In this document: piece by piece, positions 1 through 6,847 of the stretch | Layout of the letters: every line of letters begins with the position of its first letter | Position numbering within the stretch: the stretch's first letter is position 1 | Source of the DNA: Candidatus Saccharimonadota bacterium | GTDB taxonomy: Bacteria; Patescibacteriota; Saccharimonadia; Saccharimonadales; JACDBH01 | Assembly: GCA_013694995.1 (NCBI GenBank) | Contig: JACDBH010000003.1 | Coordinates: 1 to 48,309 of the forward strand | Direction: 5' to 3' | DNA: 48,309 bases | Made by a program: the position numbers and the translations under genes | Notes under the pieces: model-generated | The model's input: only the letters and a program-made list of their open reading frames with translations | Told to the model about the DNA's origin: nothing | The model's database searches: none

Positions 1-3000
1 GCTACACTCTAAGTGAGATTGACTTTGCTGGTTACTCTGAAGGCACCTGGTCTTGCTCTGATAACACTCAAGGCACTGGCCGCACAGTTTCAGTCACCTT
101 AGACGAGGGTGAGAATGTTACTTGTACAGTTAGTAATGATGACCAAGCGGCCACTCTTATAGTGACTAAAGTCGTCATTAATGACGATGGCGGCACAAAG
201 GAAGCAGATGATTTTAGCTACAAGATTAATGATGGAATCCTGACATATTTTGAGGTAGATGGCAGCAACAGTCACACGGTCAACGCAGGCACTTATAGTG
301 TTGTTGAGACTGCGGACGGCGACTACCAGACTAGTTATAGCTCGGATTGTACGAGCGTAGCCCTGGCGGTTGGTGATACAAAGACCTGTACTATTACGAA
401 TGACGATATTGCACCGACACTAAAACTTAAGAAAATCGTCGTAAATGACAATGGTGGTGATGATCTAGCCAATGAATGGACGTTGACCGCAAATGGTGAC
501 GGTGGCAACCTGATTAATACCACTGGCACAACAATCGCTGATACTAACGGTTTGGAGGCTCAGACCGCAGCTGCTGAAGCCGAAGCAGGAATTGCCTACA
601 CCTTAAGTGAATCCGGTCCGAGTGGCTACACCTCAAGCGCATGGAGCTGTGACGGTGGCAGTTTAGACGGCAGTGTCCTTACCCTAGGACTTAACCAAGA
701 CGTCATATGTACTATCACGAACAATGATCAGGCGGCCGAACTTATCTTGGTTAAAAACGTAATTAACGATAATGGCGGTAACGAAACGCAGTCTGCATTT
801 ACCCCAACGATTAACAGTACAAACTCGACTTGGGGCACGCATGCCGTTGACGCTGGCATATATACAGTTTCGGAACTATTACCCCTACCTACTGGTTATA
901 CCCTAAACGGCGTCAGCTGTTATGTAACTGGGAGCCCGGCAAGTGGTGTAAGCCAAGCAACTCTCTTAGACAGTGGCACTAGCCGCACATGCGTTGTCAC
1001 CAACGACGATATAGCACCAAAACTAACACTCATCAAATACGTAACCAATGATAATGGTGGTGACGAAGCGCCTGGCGACTGGACTCTAACTGCAACACCA
1101 TCTACGGGTTCTGTCATAACTGGCAACGGTACTGGCGTAACGGCGGACGGTGGTGTCCAAGATGTCACCGCAACTGCTAATATTGGCTACACCTTGAGCG
1201 AAAGCGGACCTTCGGGGTACTCAGTTAGCGTAGACTGGACCTGCAATGGCGGTAGCTTTAATAGCGACACCAATATCGTTACCTTGAACGAAGGTGACGA
1301 TATTACCTGTACTATAACCAACGATGACGTTGCGCCTGTCCTGACGCTTTACAAACTCGTGGTTGACGACTTTGGAGATGATGCCGTGGCAGAGGACTGG
1401 ACTCTTACTGCTACGCCGACAACAGGTACCGTACTTAGCGGTGACGGCGAAGATGGTTTTGTAGCCAAGGCTGCATCTGCGCACATGACATATGCTTTGA
1501 GTGAAAGTGGCCCAGCCGGATACACCTCCAGCAACTGGGCCTGCACAAGCAGCGCCGGTGTGTTCTCTGAGCCTGAAGGCAACGGCACGATTCGCATGTC
1601 TGAAGGTGCCAATGTAACCTGCTACATTACAAATACTGCCGAAGCACCTATGCTAGTAGTAATTAAGAACCTGATAAAAGACAACGGTGGCACCGAGCAG
1701 GTGTCTGACTTCACAATAAACGTCACCGGCACGGATGTCAGCGACAACAGCTTCCCCGCCGAAGCTAGCCCTGGAAAATCCGTAACGCTAGACGCTGGAA
1801 GTTATAGCGTCGCCGAGGACGCGATGTTTGGCTATACCACGTCTTATTCAGCTGATTGTACGGGTACGATTGACGTTGGTGAGCTCAAGACTTGTACAGT
1901 CACTAATAACGACATTGCGCCAGTTGTAAACTTAGAAAAAATCACAGACCCAAGTATTGATGAGCAAGACTTCACTTTTGAAATCAAAAATAATGGCACC
2001 ACGTACAGCTCCCCGGTACTCGACACTGACCCGCTGAGTCTTACAACACTAGACACATACCAGACAGGCAGCGATTTCCAGGCTGGCAGTGTTGTAGTCA
2101 CGGAACTCGAGACGGACGGTTGGTTTAACGAACATGTCTATTGTGAAGCCGAGGATTACCGTAACGGCATCTATGGGGTCGCGAACTTCAGCGCCGAGAT
2201 TGGAGAAACCTATTACTGTTACGCCGAAAATACCAAGCTCGCGGATATAACTGTTACAAAGTTCAATGATCTTAATGAAGATGGCAAATGGGATGAAGAC
2301 GAGCCTACTCTTGAAGATTGGGAAATAAACCTAGAAAAGTGCGCTGACATTCAAATTCTAGAACGAGTAGTCAGCGCCCTAGACTCTCCTTACTGCGGCG
2401 ATATATACGTTCTTACTGTACTAAGCACTACGACTTCTCAGCTGACAGGTGAAGATGGTAGCACGACGTTCGAAGATCTCTATCCTACTCGCTACAAACT
2501 ATCCGAAACACTGCAGGATGGCTGGGATCAGTCCGGGATTTACTGTGAATACGAGAATGGCCTGGGCTATCCAGTAAACGACAACTCATACTTCATTTCC
2601 CTTGAAGCAGGTGAGCAAATTGACTGTTTCGTTGGCAATCACCGCGAACCTTACTTCTTGCTTGAGAAGTCTAACAACCAGCCGAACCCTGTAACTACTG
2701 GCACAACAGTTACGTACACTCTTAAAGTCACCGTACCAGAAGATAGCGGTAGGATTTATGGGCAGCACTGTGAACCTGAAGAAGAAATAATCCTGTTCCT
2801 ATATGTAGATGAGTATGACGAGTGTGTCGAACAGCCTGTCACGGTAACTGATGTGTTGCCTGATAACTTCACTTATGTAAATGGTTCATGGACGTCAAGC
2901 AGGTCTGGTGTTACAACAAACATTAACACCAATAACCCGGCCATGTGGTGGCTTACCAACGCCGAGATGCCATTCTTGTCTCCTGGTGAGGTCATTACTC

Positions 3001-4256
3001 TAACCTATCAAACAGTTATTGACACTATTGTGACACCTGGAGAGTACCCTAACATTGCCCACGCCCTAGGTTTTAGCCGTTCGGGTGAAGAAATTTTGGC
3101 TAACCAAATTGACGGAGAAGGAAATCCATTTGTAACTTCATTAGTGACTGTCTATAAGCCAGTTGTTGCCTCAGGTGTAGTATTAGGAGCTTCAATACTG
3201 GTAAACAGCGGCGTGGATAGCCGAATAGCCATTGCTCTGGCAATCACAGTCTTAGCTACAGCCTTGGGTATGATGGTAGTGAGCCGACGCTCTAAGCAGA
3301 GTAATGTTCTAGTAGGCCTGATTATGGCTGGCACAACCCTGCTTACGTTAATGGTTAGCGGCGCAACAGTTGAAGCAGCGCAGTATTGGGAGGTTACTAT
3401 GTCAAAACCGGCGGCAGTGTTAAATGACGAGTCACTGATTGTCAGTTACCAAGTAGCAACGGCGTTACCGGATGCCTCTGAGTCATTTACTGTTAACTTG
3501 CTGGTCAACGGCGTTACATATGGGGCTTCACAGACATTAAATAACCCGGATGGTGGAGCTGGCAGTTTTGCAGTAATACTTCCTGCTGAAGGCAGCTATA
3601 CATTCCAGGTTACCGTAAATGATGGTAGTGAGTCTAAGACATCTGTTCTGGCCACAACAACATACGACGAGACGCCGCCAGCATCGCCAGTGCTAGTTAG
3701 CAAAACACGCAGCGGTGATACTTATACGGTCGTAGTAAAGATCCCAGAAGGTACTGAGTGTGGCACTCTGCAGTTATATGCTTCTCAAAGTACGTCCTTT
3801 AGTGCTAGTAGTTTAACACTGGTTGGCAGCCAACCATGTGCAGCTGGTCAGACTCTCACCTTTACTTTCAACAGGCCGGGCAGCGATTATTTTGTAGCCA
3901 GTCGATCAGTTGATGGAAGCGGTAATGGTTCGGGTTTTGCTGCTGAGAATGTCGTTACTGTGATTAATTCAGGCTCTAATACTACTCGTGCCTCTACCGC
4001 ATCTTCTAACAGTAGCTCTACCTCCACATCGGGCACCACTGGCTCTGGTGTTGTAGGTAGTACTGCTGCATCAACATCAGATGACAGCGAAGTAGCTGGC
4101 ACTAATGATGGCGAGGTACAGCCGGCTTCAGAAAATGAAGAACCAAAGAATGAAAACGAAGACTCAAATAGCCGTACACCTTGGCTAGTCCTGATAGGCC
4201 TAGCAGCAGTTGGTGCGATTTACTACTTTGTCAAACGGCAGCGTGTAGAAGAATAG
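1..4256 (+). CDS. giant repeat-containing surface protein (5' end outside window)
   Basis: The frame is open from the window edge, so the start is upstream and no start codon inside the window is believable. Up to about 2240 it encodes seven complete prealbumin/SpaA-like repeats of 90-110 residues after a partial one. Each has a KxVxNDNGG-type opening, a YTLSESGPxGY or YSVxE core and a CTITNDD close, usually with two cysteines that could form a disulfide. A B-type repeat (2245-2645, DLNEDGKWDEDEP) and a DUF11-like domain (2650-3060) follow. Then come a membrane segment with a basic stop (3217-3300), a signal-peptide-like segment (3300-3380), Ig-like domains, a Ser/Thr-rich stretch (3960-4090), an acidic stretch and a C-terminal membrane helix with a KRQR tail. 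There is no LPXTG motif, although a sortase follows. The role is probably adhesion or cell-surface contact; the exact target is unknown. Confidence 0.88.
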   Translation, partial: YTLSEIDFAGYSEGTWSCSDNTQGTGRTVSVTLDEGENVTCTVSNDDQAATLIVTKVVINDDGGTKEADDFSYKINDGILTYFEVDGSNSHTVNAGTYSVVETADGDYQTSYSSDCTSVALAVGDTKTCTITNDDIAPTLKLKKIVVNDNGGDDLANEWTLTANGDGGNLINTTGTTIADTNGLEAQTAAAEAEAGIAYTLSESGPSGYTSSAWSCDGGSLDGSVLTLGLNQDVICTITNNDQAAELILVKNVINDNGGNETQSAFTPTINSTNSTWGTHAVDAGIYTVSELLPLPTGYTLNGVSCYVTGSPASGVSQATLLDSGTSRTCVVTNDDIAPKLTLIKYVTNDNGGDEAPGDWTLTATPSTGSVITGNGTGVTADGGVQDVTATANIGYTLSESGPSGYSVSVDWTCNGGSFNSDTNIVTLNEGDDITCTITNDDVAPVLTLYKLVVDDFGDDAVAEDWTLTATPTTGTVLSGDGEDGFVAKAASAHMTYALSESGPAGYTSSNWACTSSAGVFSEPEGNGTIRMSEGANVTCYITNTAEAPMLVVIKNLIKDNGGTEQVSDFTINVTGTDVSDNSFPAEASPGKSVTLDAGSYSVAEDAMFGYTTSYSADCTGTIDVGELKTCTVTNNDIAPVVNLEKITDPSIDEQDFTFEIKNNGTTYSSPVLDTDPLSLTTLDTYQTGSDFQAGSVVVTELETDGWFNEHVYCEAEDYRNGIYGVANFSAEIGETYYCYAENTKLADITVTKFNDLNEDGKWDEDEPTLEDWEINLEKCADIQILERVVSALDSPYCGDIYVLTVLSTTTSQLTGEDGSTTFEDLYPTRYKLSETLQDGWDQSGIYCEYENGLGYPVNDNSYFISLEAGEQIDCFVGNHREPYFLLEKSNNQPNPVTTGTTVTYTLKVTVPEDSGRIYGQHCEPEEEIILFLYVDEYDECVEQPVTVTDVLPDNFTYVNGSWTSSRSGVTTNINTNNPAMWWLTNAEMPFLSPGEVITLTYQTVIDTIVTPGEYPNIAHALGFSRSGEEILANQIDGEGNPFVTSLVTVYKPVVASGVVLGASILVNSGVDSRIAIALAITVLATALGMMVVSRRSKQSNVLVGLIMAGTTLLTLMVSGATVEAAQYWEVTMSKPAAVLNDESLIVSYQVATALPDASESFTVNLLVNGVTYGASQTLNNPDGGAGSFAVILPAEGSYTFQVTVNDGSESKTSVLATTTYDETPPASPVLVSKTRSGDTYTVVVKIPEGTECGTLQLYASQSTSFSASSLTLVGSQPCAAGQTLTFTFNRPGSDYFVASRSVDGSGNGSGFAAENVVTVINSGSNTTRASTASSNSSSTSTSGTTGSGVVGSTAASTSDDSEVAGTNDGEVQPASENEEPKNENEDSNSRTPWLVLIGLAAVGAIYYFVKRQRVEE

Positions 4257-4277
4257 TAAATTAAGACAAAAAATAGT

Positions 4278-4311
4278 AATACGGCTTATACTGTCACGTA
4301 TGAGCCGTATT
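4278..4311 (+). promoter_or_regulatory. 14-bp hairpin containing the sortase start codon
   Basis: The arms 4278-4291 and 4298-4311 pair over 14 positions, one of them G-U, around a 6-nt loop. The ATG at 4300 lies in the 3' arm. No Shine-Dalgarno sequence precedes it and the run of T after the stem is weak. It may terminate or slow transcription after the surface protein, hide the sortase start, or both. Confidence 0.55.
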
Positions 4312-4881
4312 AATTTGCGAGGCGTTAACGATGTACTTACGGTTGTAGTGGCAATAATGTGTTTGTACGTGCTTATTCTGCCTTTTTGGCCGTTAGTTCA
4401 GTTCAGGTTTAAGGATAAATCGGTTCCCTTCCAGATCACTTCCCAAGCAACTAACAAAGCAGCTGCGGAGCCCCGGCCAACCGATAACCGTCTACTCATA
4501 CCCAAACTTGGAATGAGTGAACAAATACACTTGGGGGGAGCCGAAAGCCTCAGTAAGGGTGTCTGGCTACGCCCAAATGGCTCTGTACCGTCCAGTGATA
4601 GCAACACCGTGGTTGTTGGTCATCGTTTTACCTACTCAATAAGTGAAGCGGTCTTTTATCACCTTGATAAAGTAGCTGTTAATGACCTGATAGCATTATA
4701 TTGGAACAATCAAGAGTTCAATTATAAAGTACGAGAGGTCAAGGTAGTACCTGCGACGGCTATAGAAATAGAAGAACCAACCGTAGAACCAATCCTTACA
4801 CTATATACATGCACTCCAATCTGGTCTGCAAAAGACCGCCTAGTTGTAGTGGCCGATCTAATCTATAAGGAAACACTATGA
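4300..4881 (+). CDS. sortase family transpeptidase
   Basis: This 193-residue protein has one N-terminal membrane helix (about residues 12-32) and a sortase domain. The catalytic triad is visible: His108 in VVGHR, Cys171 in LYTCTP and Arg180 in KDRLVV. Sortases cleave a sorting signal and join the protein to an acceptor on the cell surface. It follows the giant surface protein by 43 nt and overlaps the next small gene by ATGA, so the three probably form one unit. The neighbouring protein lacks LPXTG, so the substrate motif is unknown or the substrate lies elsewhere. Start chosen: ATG 4300, which lies in a hairpin and has no SD, so a downstream start cannot be excluded. Confidence 0.9.
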   Translation: MSRINLRGVNDVLTVVVAIMCLYVLILPFWPLVQFRFKDKSVPFQITSQATNKAAAEPRPTDNRLLIPKLGMSEQIHLGGAESLSKGVWLRPNGSVPSSDSNTVVVGHRFTYSISEAVFYHLDKVAVNDLIALYWNNQEFNYKVREVKVVPATAIEIEEPTVEPILTLYTCTPIWSAKDRLVVVADLIYKETL

Positions 4882-4991
4882 ACGAGAAAATACGTTTTGT
4901 TTTGCTAATGCTGCTATTACTTTTAAGCGTAGCTTTAATTTGGTATGTAAGAAGCGGGATAGACAACAACTTTGTAGATACTCTACGCTGA
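4878..4991 (+). CDS. 37-residue single-pass membrane protein
   Basis: The ATG overlaps the sortase stop as ATGA. The product is a short basic N-terminus (MNEKIR), one hydrophobic helix rich in Leu (about residues 7-24) and a short polar tail ending in DTLR. The tight coupling suggests it is translated with the sortase and may act as a small membrane partner. I do not recognise a family. A weak hairpin at 4991-5007 and another at 5020-5038 follow. Confidence 0.6.
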   Translation: MNEKIRFVLLMLLLLLSVALIWYVRSGIDNNFVDTLR

Positions 4992-5134
4992 GCCAATTAA
5001 ACTGGCTATCATCTAGCTATAACAGAGATAATCTGTTACAATCTGCATTCGTAACTTCTTATTATGAACTTTCATAATTCTAAAGATAGTTTTATGGTTT
5101 GAGTCTTCAGAGCACATTACAATCTTAATTATAT

Positions 5135-5209
5135 TGGGGAGTCGCCAAGTGGTAAGGCACCAGTTTTTGGTACTGGCATTCGGGGGTTCAAATCCCTCCT
5201 CCCCAGCCA
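5135..5209 (+). tRNA. tRNA-Gln (TTG), CCA encoded
   Basis: The cloverleaf is complete. The acceptor stem pairs 5135-5141 with 5199-5205, the anticodon stem is CCAGT/ACTGG with loop TTTTGGT giving anticodon TTG, and the T-loop is TTCAAAT (5187-5193). The discriminator base is G5206 and CCA is genomic (5207-5209). Its 3' end is repeated downstream at 6694-6711 and in part at 5550-5562. Confidence 0.95.
5192..5209 (+). repeat. tRNA-Gln 3' end, left copy of an 18-bp direct repeat
   Basis: The last 18 nt of tRNA-Gln including CCA are found again, identical, at 6694-6711. Integrases commonly use the 3' end of a tRNA as attachment site, so this pair may be an attL/attR remnant enclosing the coiled-coil gene and the methyltransferase. 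Confidence 0.55.
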
Positions 5210-5253
5210 AGCACAAGCGACATAATAAAAGATTTCTTTGAATATCCTTTTGT

Positions 5254-5259
5254 TATAAT
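5254..5259 (+). promoter_or_regulatory. -10 box TATAAT placed 6 nt before an ATG
   Basis: A perfect -10 box ends 6 nt before the ATG at 5266, so transcription would begin at or next to the start codon and give a leaderless mRNA. The same spacing occurs at 6836-6848, 20530-20542 and 36280-36292. Confidence 0.6.
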
Positions 5260-5265
5260 AAAACT

Positions 5266-5499
5266 ATGAATGATGACCAACTCAACGATCTTAAGCAGTT
5301 CATTGCGGTAACCGTCTCACAAGCCACTGCAGACATGGCTACTAAAAGTGACATTCAACTACTGAAAAGTGACATTAAGAAACTCGATGTAAAGATAGAT
5401 GATCTTGACCTTAAAGTTGATACCATATCCGAAACCCTCAACGACCAGCACAATCAACATGAGATTAGACTTACTAAATTAGAACAGCAAACGACTTAG
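5266..5499 (+). CDS. small coiled-coil protein
   Basis: The 77-residue product is hydrophilic with a long heptad pattern from about residue 25 to the end (repeats of the type KLDxKIDDLDLKVD), predicting a parallel coiled coil. No catalytic motif or membrane segment is seen. It lies between tRNA-Gln and a second copy of the tRNA 3'-end sequence and has its own -10 box at leaderless distance. The function is unknown; a structural or adaptor role in an accessory element is a guess. Confidence 0.65.
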   Translation: MNDDQLNDLKQFIAVTVSQATADMATKSDIQLLKSDIKKLDVKIDDLDLKVDTISETLNDQHNQHEIRLTKLEQQTT

Positions 5500-5503
5500 C
5501 CAA

Positions 5504-5539
5504 TACTTCGCTTGCAAGGTTGTGCAAAAATTCGAAGTA
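5504..5539 (+). other. nested inverted repeat downstream of coiled-coil gene
   Basis: TACTTCG (5504-5510) pairs with CGAAGTA (5533-5539), and TTGCA with TGCAA inside, forming a two-part hairpin just after the stop codon. It has no T-run, so it is not a clear terminator. It lies directly before the second copy of the tRNA-Gln 3'-end sequence and may be part of a degenerate attachment site or a tRNA remnant. Confidence 0.35.
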
Positions 5540-5549
5540 CATCCACTAG

Positions 5550-5562
5550 CCCCAGCCAAGCA
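5550..5562 (+). repeat. 13-bp copy of tRNA-Gln 3' end and flank
   Basis: CCCCAGCCAAGCA matches 5201-5213, which covers the tRNA 3' end plus four bases beyond CCA. Because the match extends past the tRNA, it points to duplication of the locus and not to selection on a tRNA. Confidence 0.45.
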
Positions 5563-5735
5563 TTGTACCCAAGGAGACCGTTAATTAAGCTGGCCCGCAC
5601 TTTTTACTATTCAGCTTTAGGTCAGGGATACTTATTAAAGAGCAACCGATAGCTGCTGTTTTTTGGCTAATTAGTTGGATAAATCCTTGTGCAGTTTATT
5701 CCTATAGAGGACAATGTGTGGGAAGAGGAGGTTAT

Positions 5736-6575
5736 ATGGACACAACTAACGATCAGATCACAGAACAACAGCGCCAAACCTGGAATAAATTTTCTAGTGG
5801 CTGGGAAAAATGGGACCAATGGGTCATAAATTGGCTAGCACCGATTGGCGAAAAACTACTGGCAGATGCGAATCTACAGGACAGTGACAAGGTTTTAGAC
5901 GTTTCAACTGGCACCGGTGAACCCGGACTCACGGCTGCCACTAAAGTTTCTCAAGTAATAGCCACCGACGTGGCCGAAGACATGGTCCAGATCGCCCGTA
6001 GAAATGCCACGGCCAGAGGGCTAAATAATTTTGAAACCAGAGTGGCCGATGCCGAGAGTCTGCCGTTCACGGGCGGCGAATTTGATGCTGTTATCTGCCG
6101 CTTAGGCGTAATGTATTTTGCCGATCCAGCCGTCGGTGTACAGCAGATGGCCCGTGTACTCAAGCCGGGACGCAAATTGTCACTCGCGGCCTGGTCGGAT
6201 CCGGCCAAAAACCCTTGGGCTACAACGGCTGCCGGCATCATTAATAAAATGCTTAATCTGCCGCCTCCACAGCCGGATACTCCCGGCGTCTTTCGCTGTA
6301 GCCAGCCAAATAAGCTCACGGAGTTACTGCAGCAAGCTGGTTTAAATGATACTCAGCAAACGGAAATTAGTGGCCAGGCGGTTTTTGACTCCCCAGAACA
6401 CTACTGGGAATTTGTCATGGATGTCGTCGCGCCCGTCGCCACACCCTTGAGTAACGCCGACGCGCCGACGCGCGAACAAGCAAAACAAGCGGTAATGGAA
6501 GCCTCACGGCCCTATTTGCAAGACGGCAAAGTCACTTTTCCCTGGACTTGCTGGGTGGCCAGCGGTCGGAAATAA
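5736..6575 (+). CDS. class I SAM-dependent methyltransferase (UbiE-like)
   Basis: The start is ATG 5736, preceded by a strong GAGGAGG ribosome site. The 279-residue protein has the Rossmann motif I VLDVSTGTGEPG (about residues 54-65), an acidic residue closing beta 2, the motif DAESLPF and the post-motif LKPGRKLSLAAWSDP. This is the pattern of small-molecule methyltransferases of the UbiE/Methyltransf_11 type; the substrate is not evident. The gene is richer in G+C, especially 6420-6480, than its AT-rich neighbours and lies between two copies of the tRNA-Gln 3' end, so recent transfer is likely. Confidence 0.85.
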   Translation: MDTTNDQITEQQRQTWNKFSSGWEKWDQWVINWLAPIGEKLLADANLQDSDKVLDVSTGTGEPGLTAATKVSQVIATDVAEDMVQIARRNATARGLNNFETRVADAESLPFTGGEFDAVICRLGVMYFADPAVGVQQMARVLKPGRKLSLAAWSDPAKNPWATTAAGIINKMLNLPPPQPDTPGVFRCSQPNKLTELLQQAGLNDTQQTEISGQAVFDSPEHYWEFVMDVVAPVATPLSNADAPTREQAKQAVMEASRPYLQDGKVTFPWTCWVASGRK

Positions 6576-6693
6576 TCGTTTTTTACTTTACTCCTGAATG
6601 GATGTTCCAGACCACCCTACCCCGCAACCCAAACCTACTGTATCAAAGGGGTAGCTTATAGCGATTTTAATTTTAAATCGCGAAGCCAGGCTC

Positions 6694-6711
6694 ATCCCTC
6701 CTCCCCAGCCA
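6694..6711 (+). repeat. right copy of the tRNA-Gln 18-bp direct repeat
   Basis: This is identical to 5192-5209 with different flanks on both sides. A small hairpin (GCGATTT/AAATCGC, about 6660-6680) lies just before it and a weak CCCG/CGGG hairpin with a delayed T-run (about 6726-6757) just after it. No integrase gene lies between the copies, so if this was an element it has lost its recombinase. Confidence 0.5.
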
Positions 6712-6807
6712 CAATAAATAGCTCTCCCGTGAAAGCGGGTCAGGATTTTTTATTTTGGTCTATATGGTATTGTGGGCTTTGCCGGTTGATAAAATAATTA
6801 ATTCGGA

Positions 6808-6841
6808 TATAATTTACGCATGTATATAAACATTGTATAAT
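6808..6841 (+). promoter_or_regulatory. two tandem TATAAT boxes, each 6 nt before an ATG
   Basis: TATAAT at 6808-6813 is followed after 6 nt by ATG 6820, which opens a 6-codon ORF. The stop TAA of that ORF lies inside the second TATAAT (6836-6841). The second box is followed after 6 nt by ATG 6848, the start of the helicase. Both fit leaderless initiation. Confidence 0.5.
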
Positions 6842-6847
6842 ATATGT

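Noticed and set aside
335-2101. Several minus-strand ORFs in the surface protein region
   Set aside because: They are antisense shadows of the repeats, with Val/Ser/Leu-rich composition and no ribosome sites.
5013-5216. 67-codon ORF antisense to tRNA-Gln
   Set aside because: Its first part (EEGFEPPNAS) is the usual false translation of the complement of a tRNA gene.
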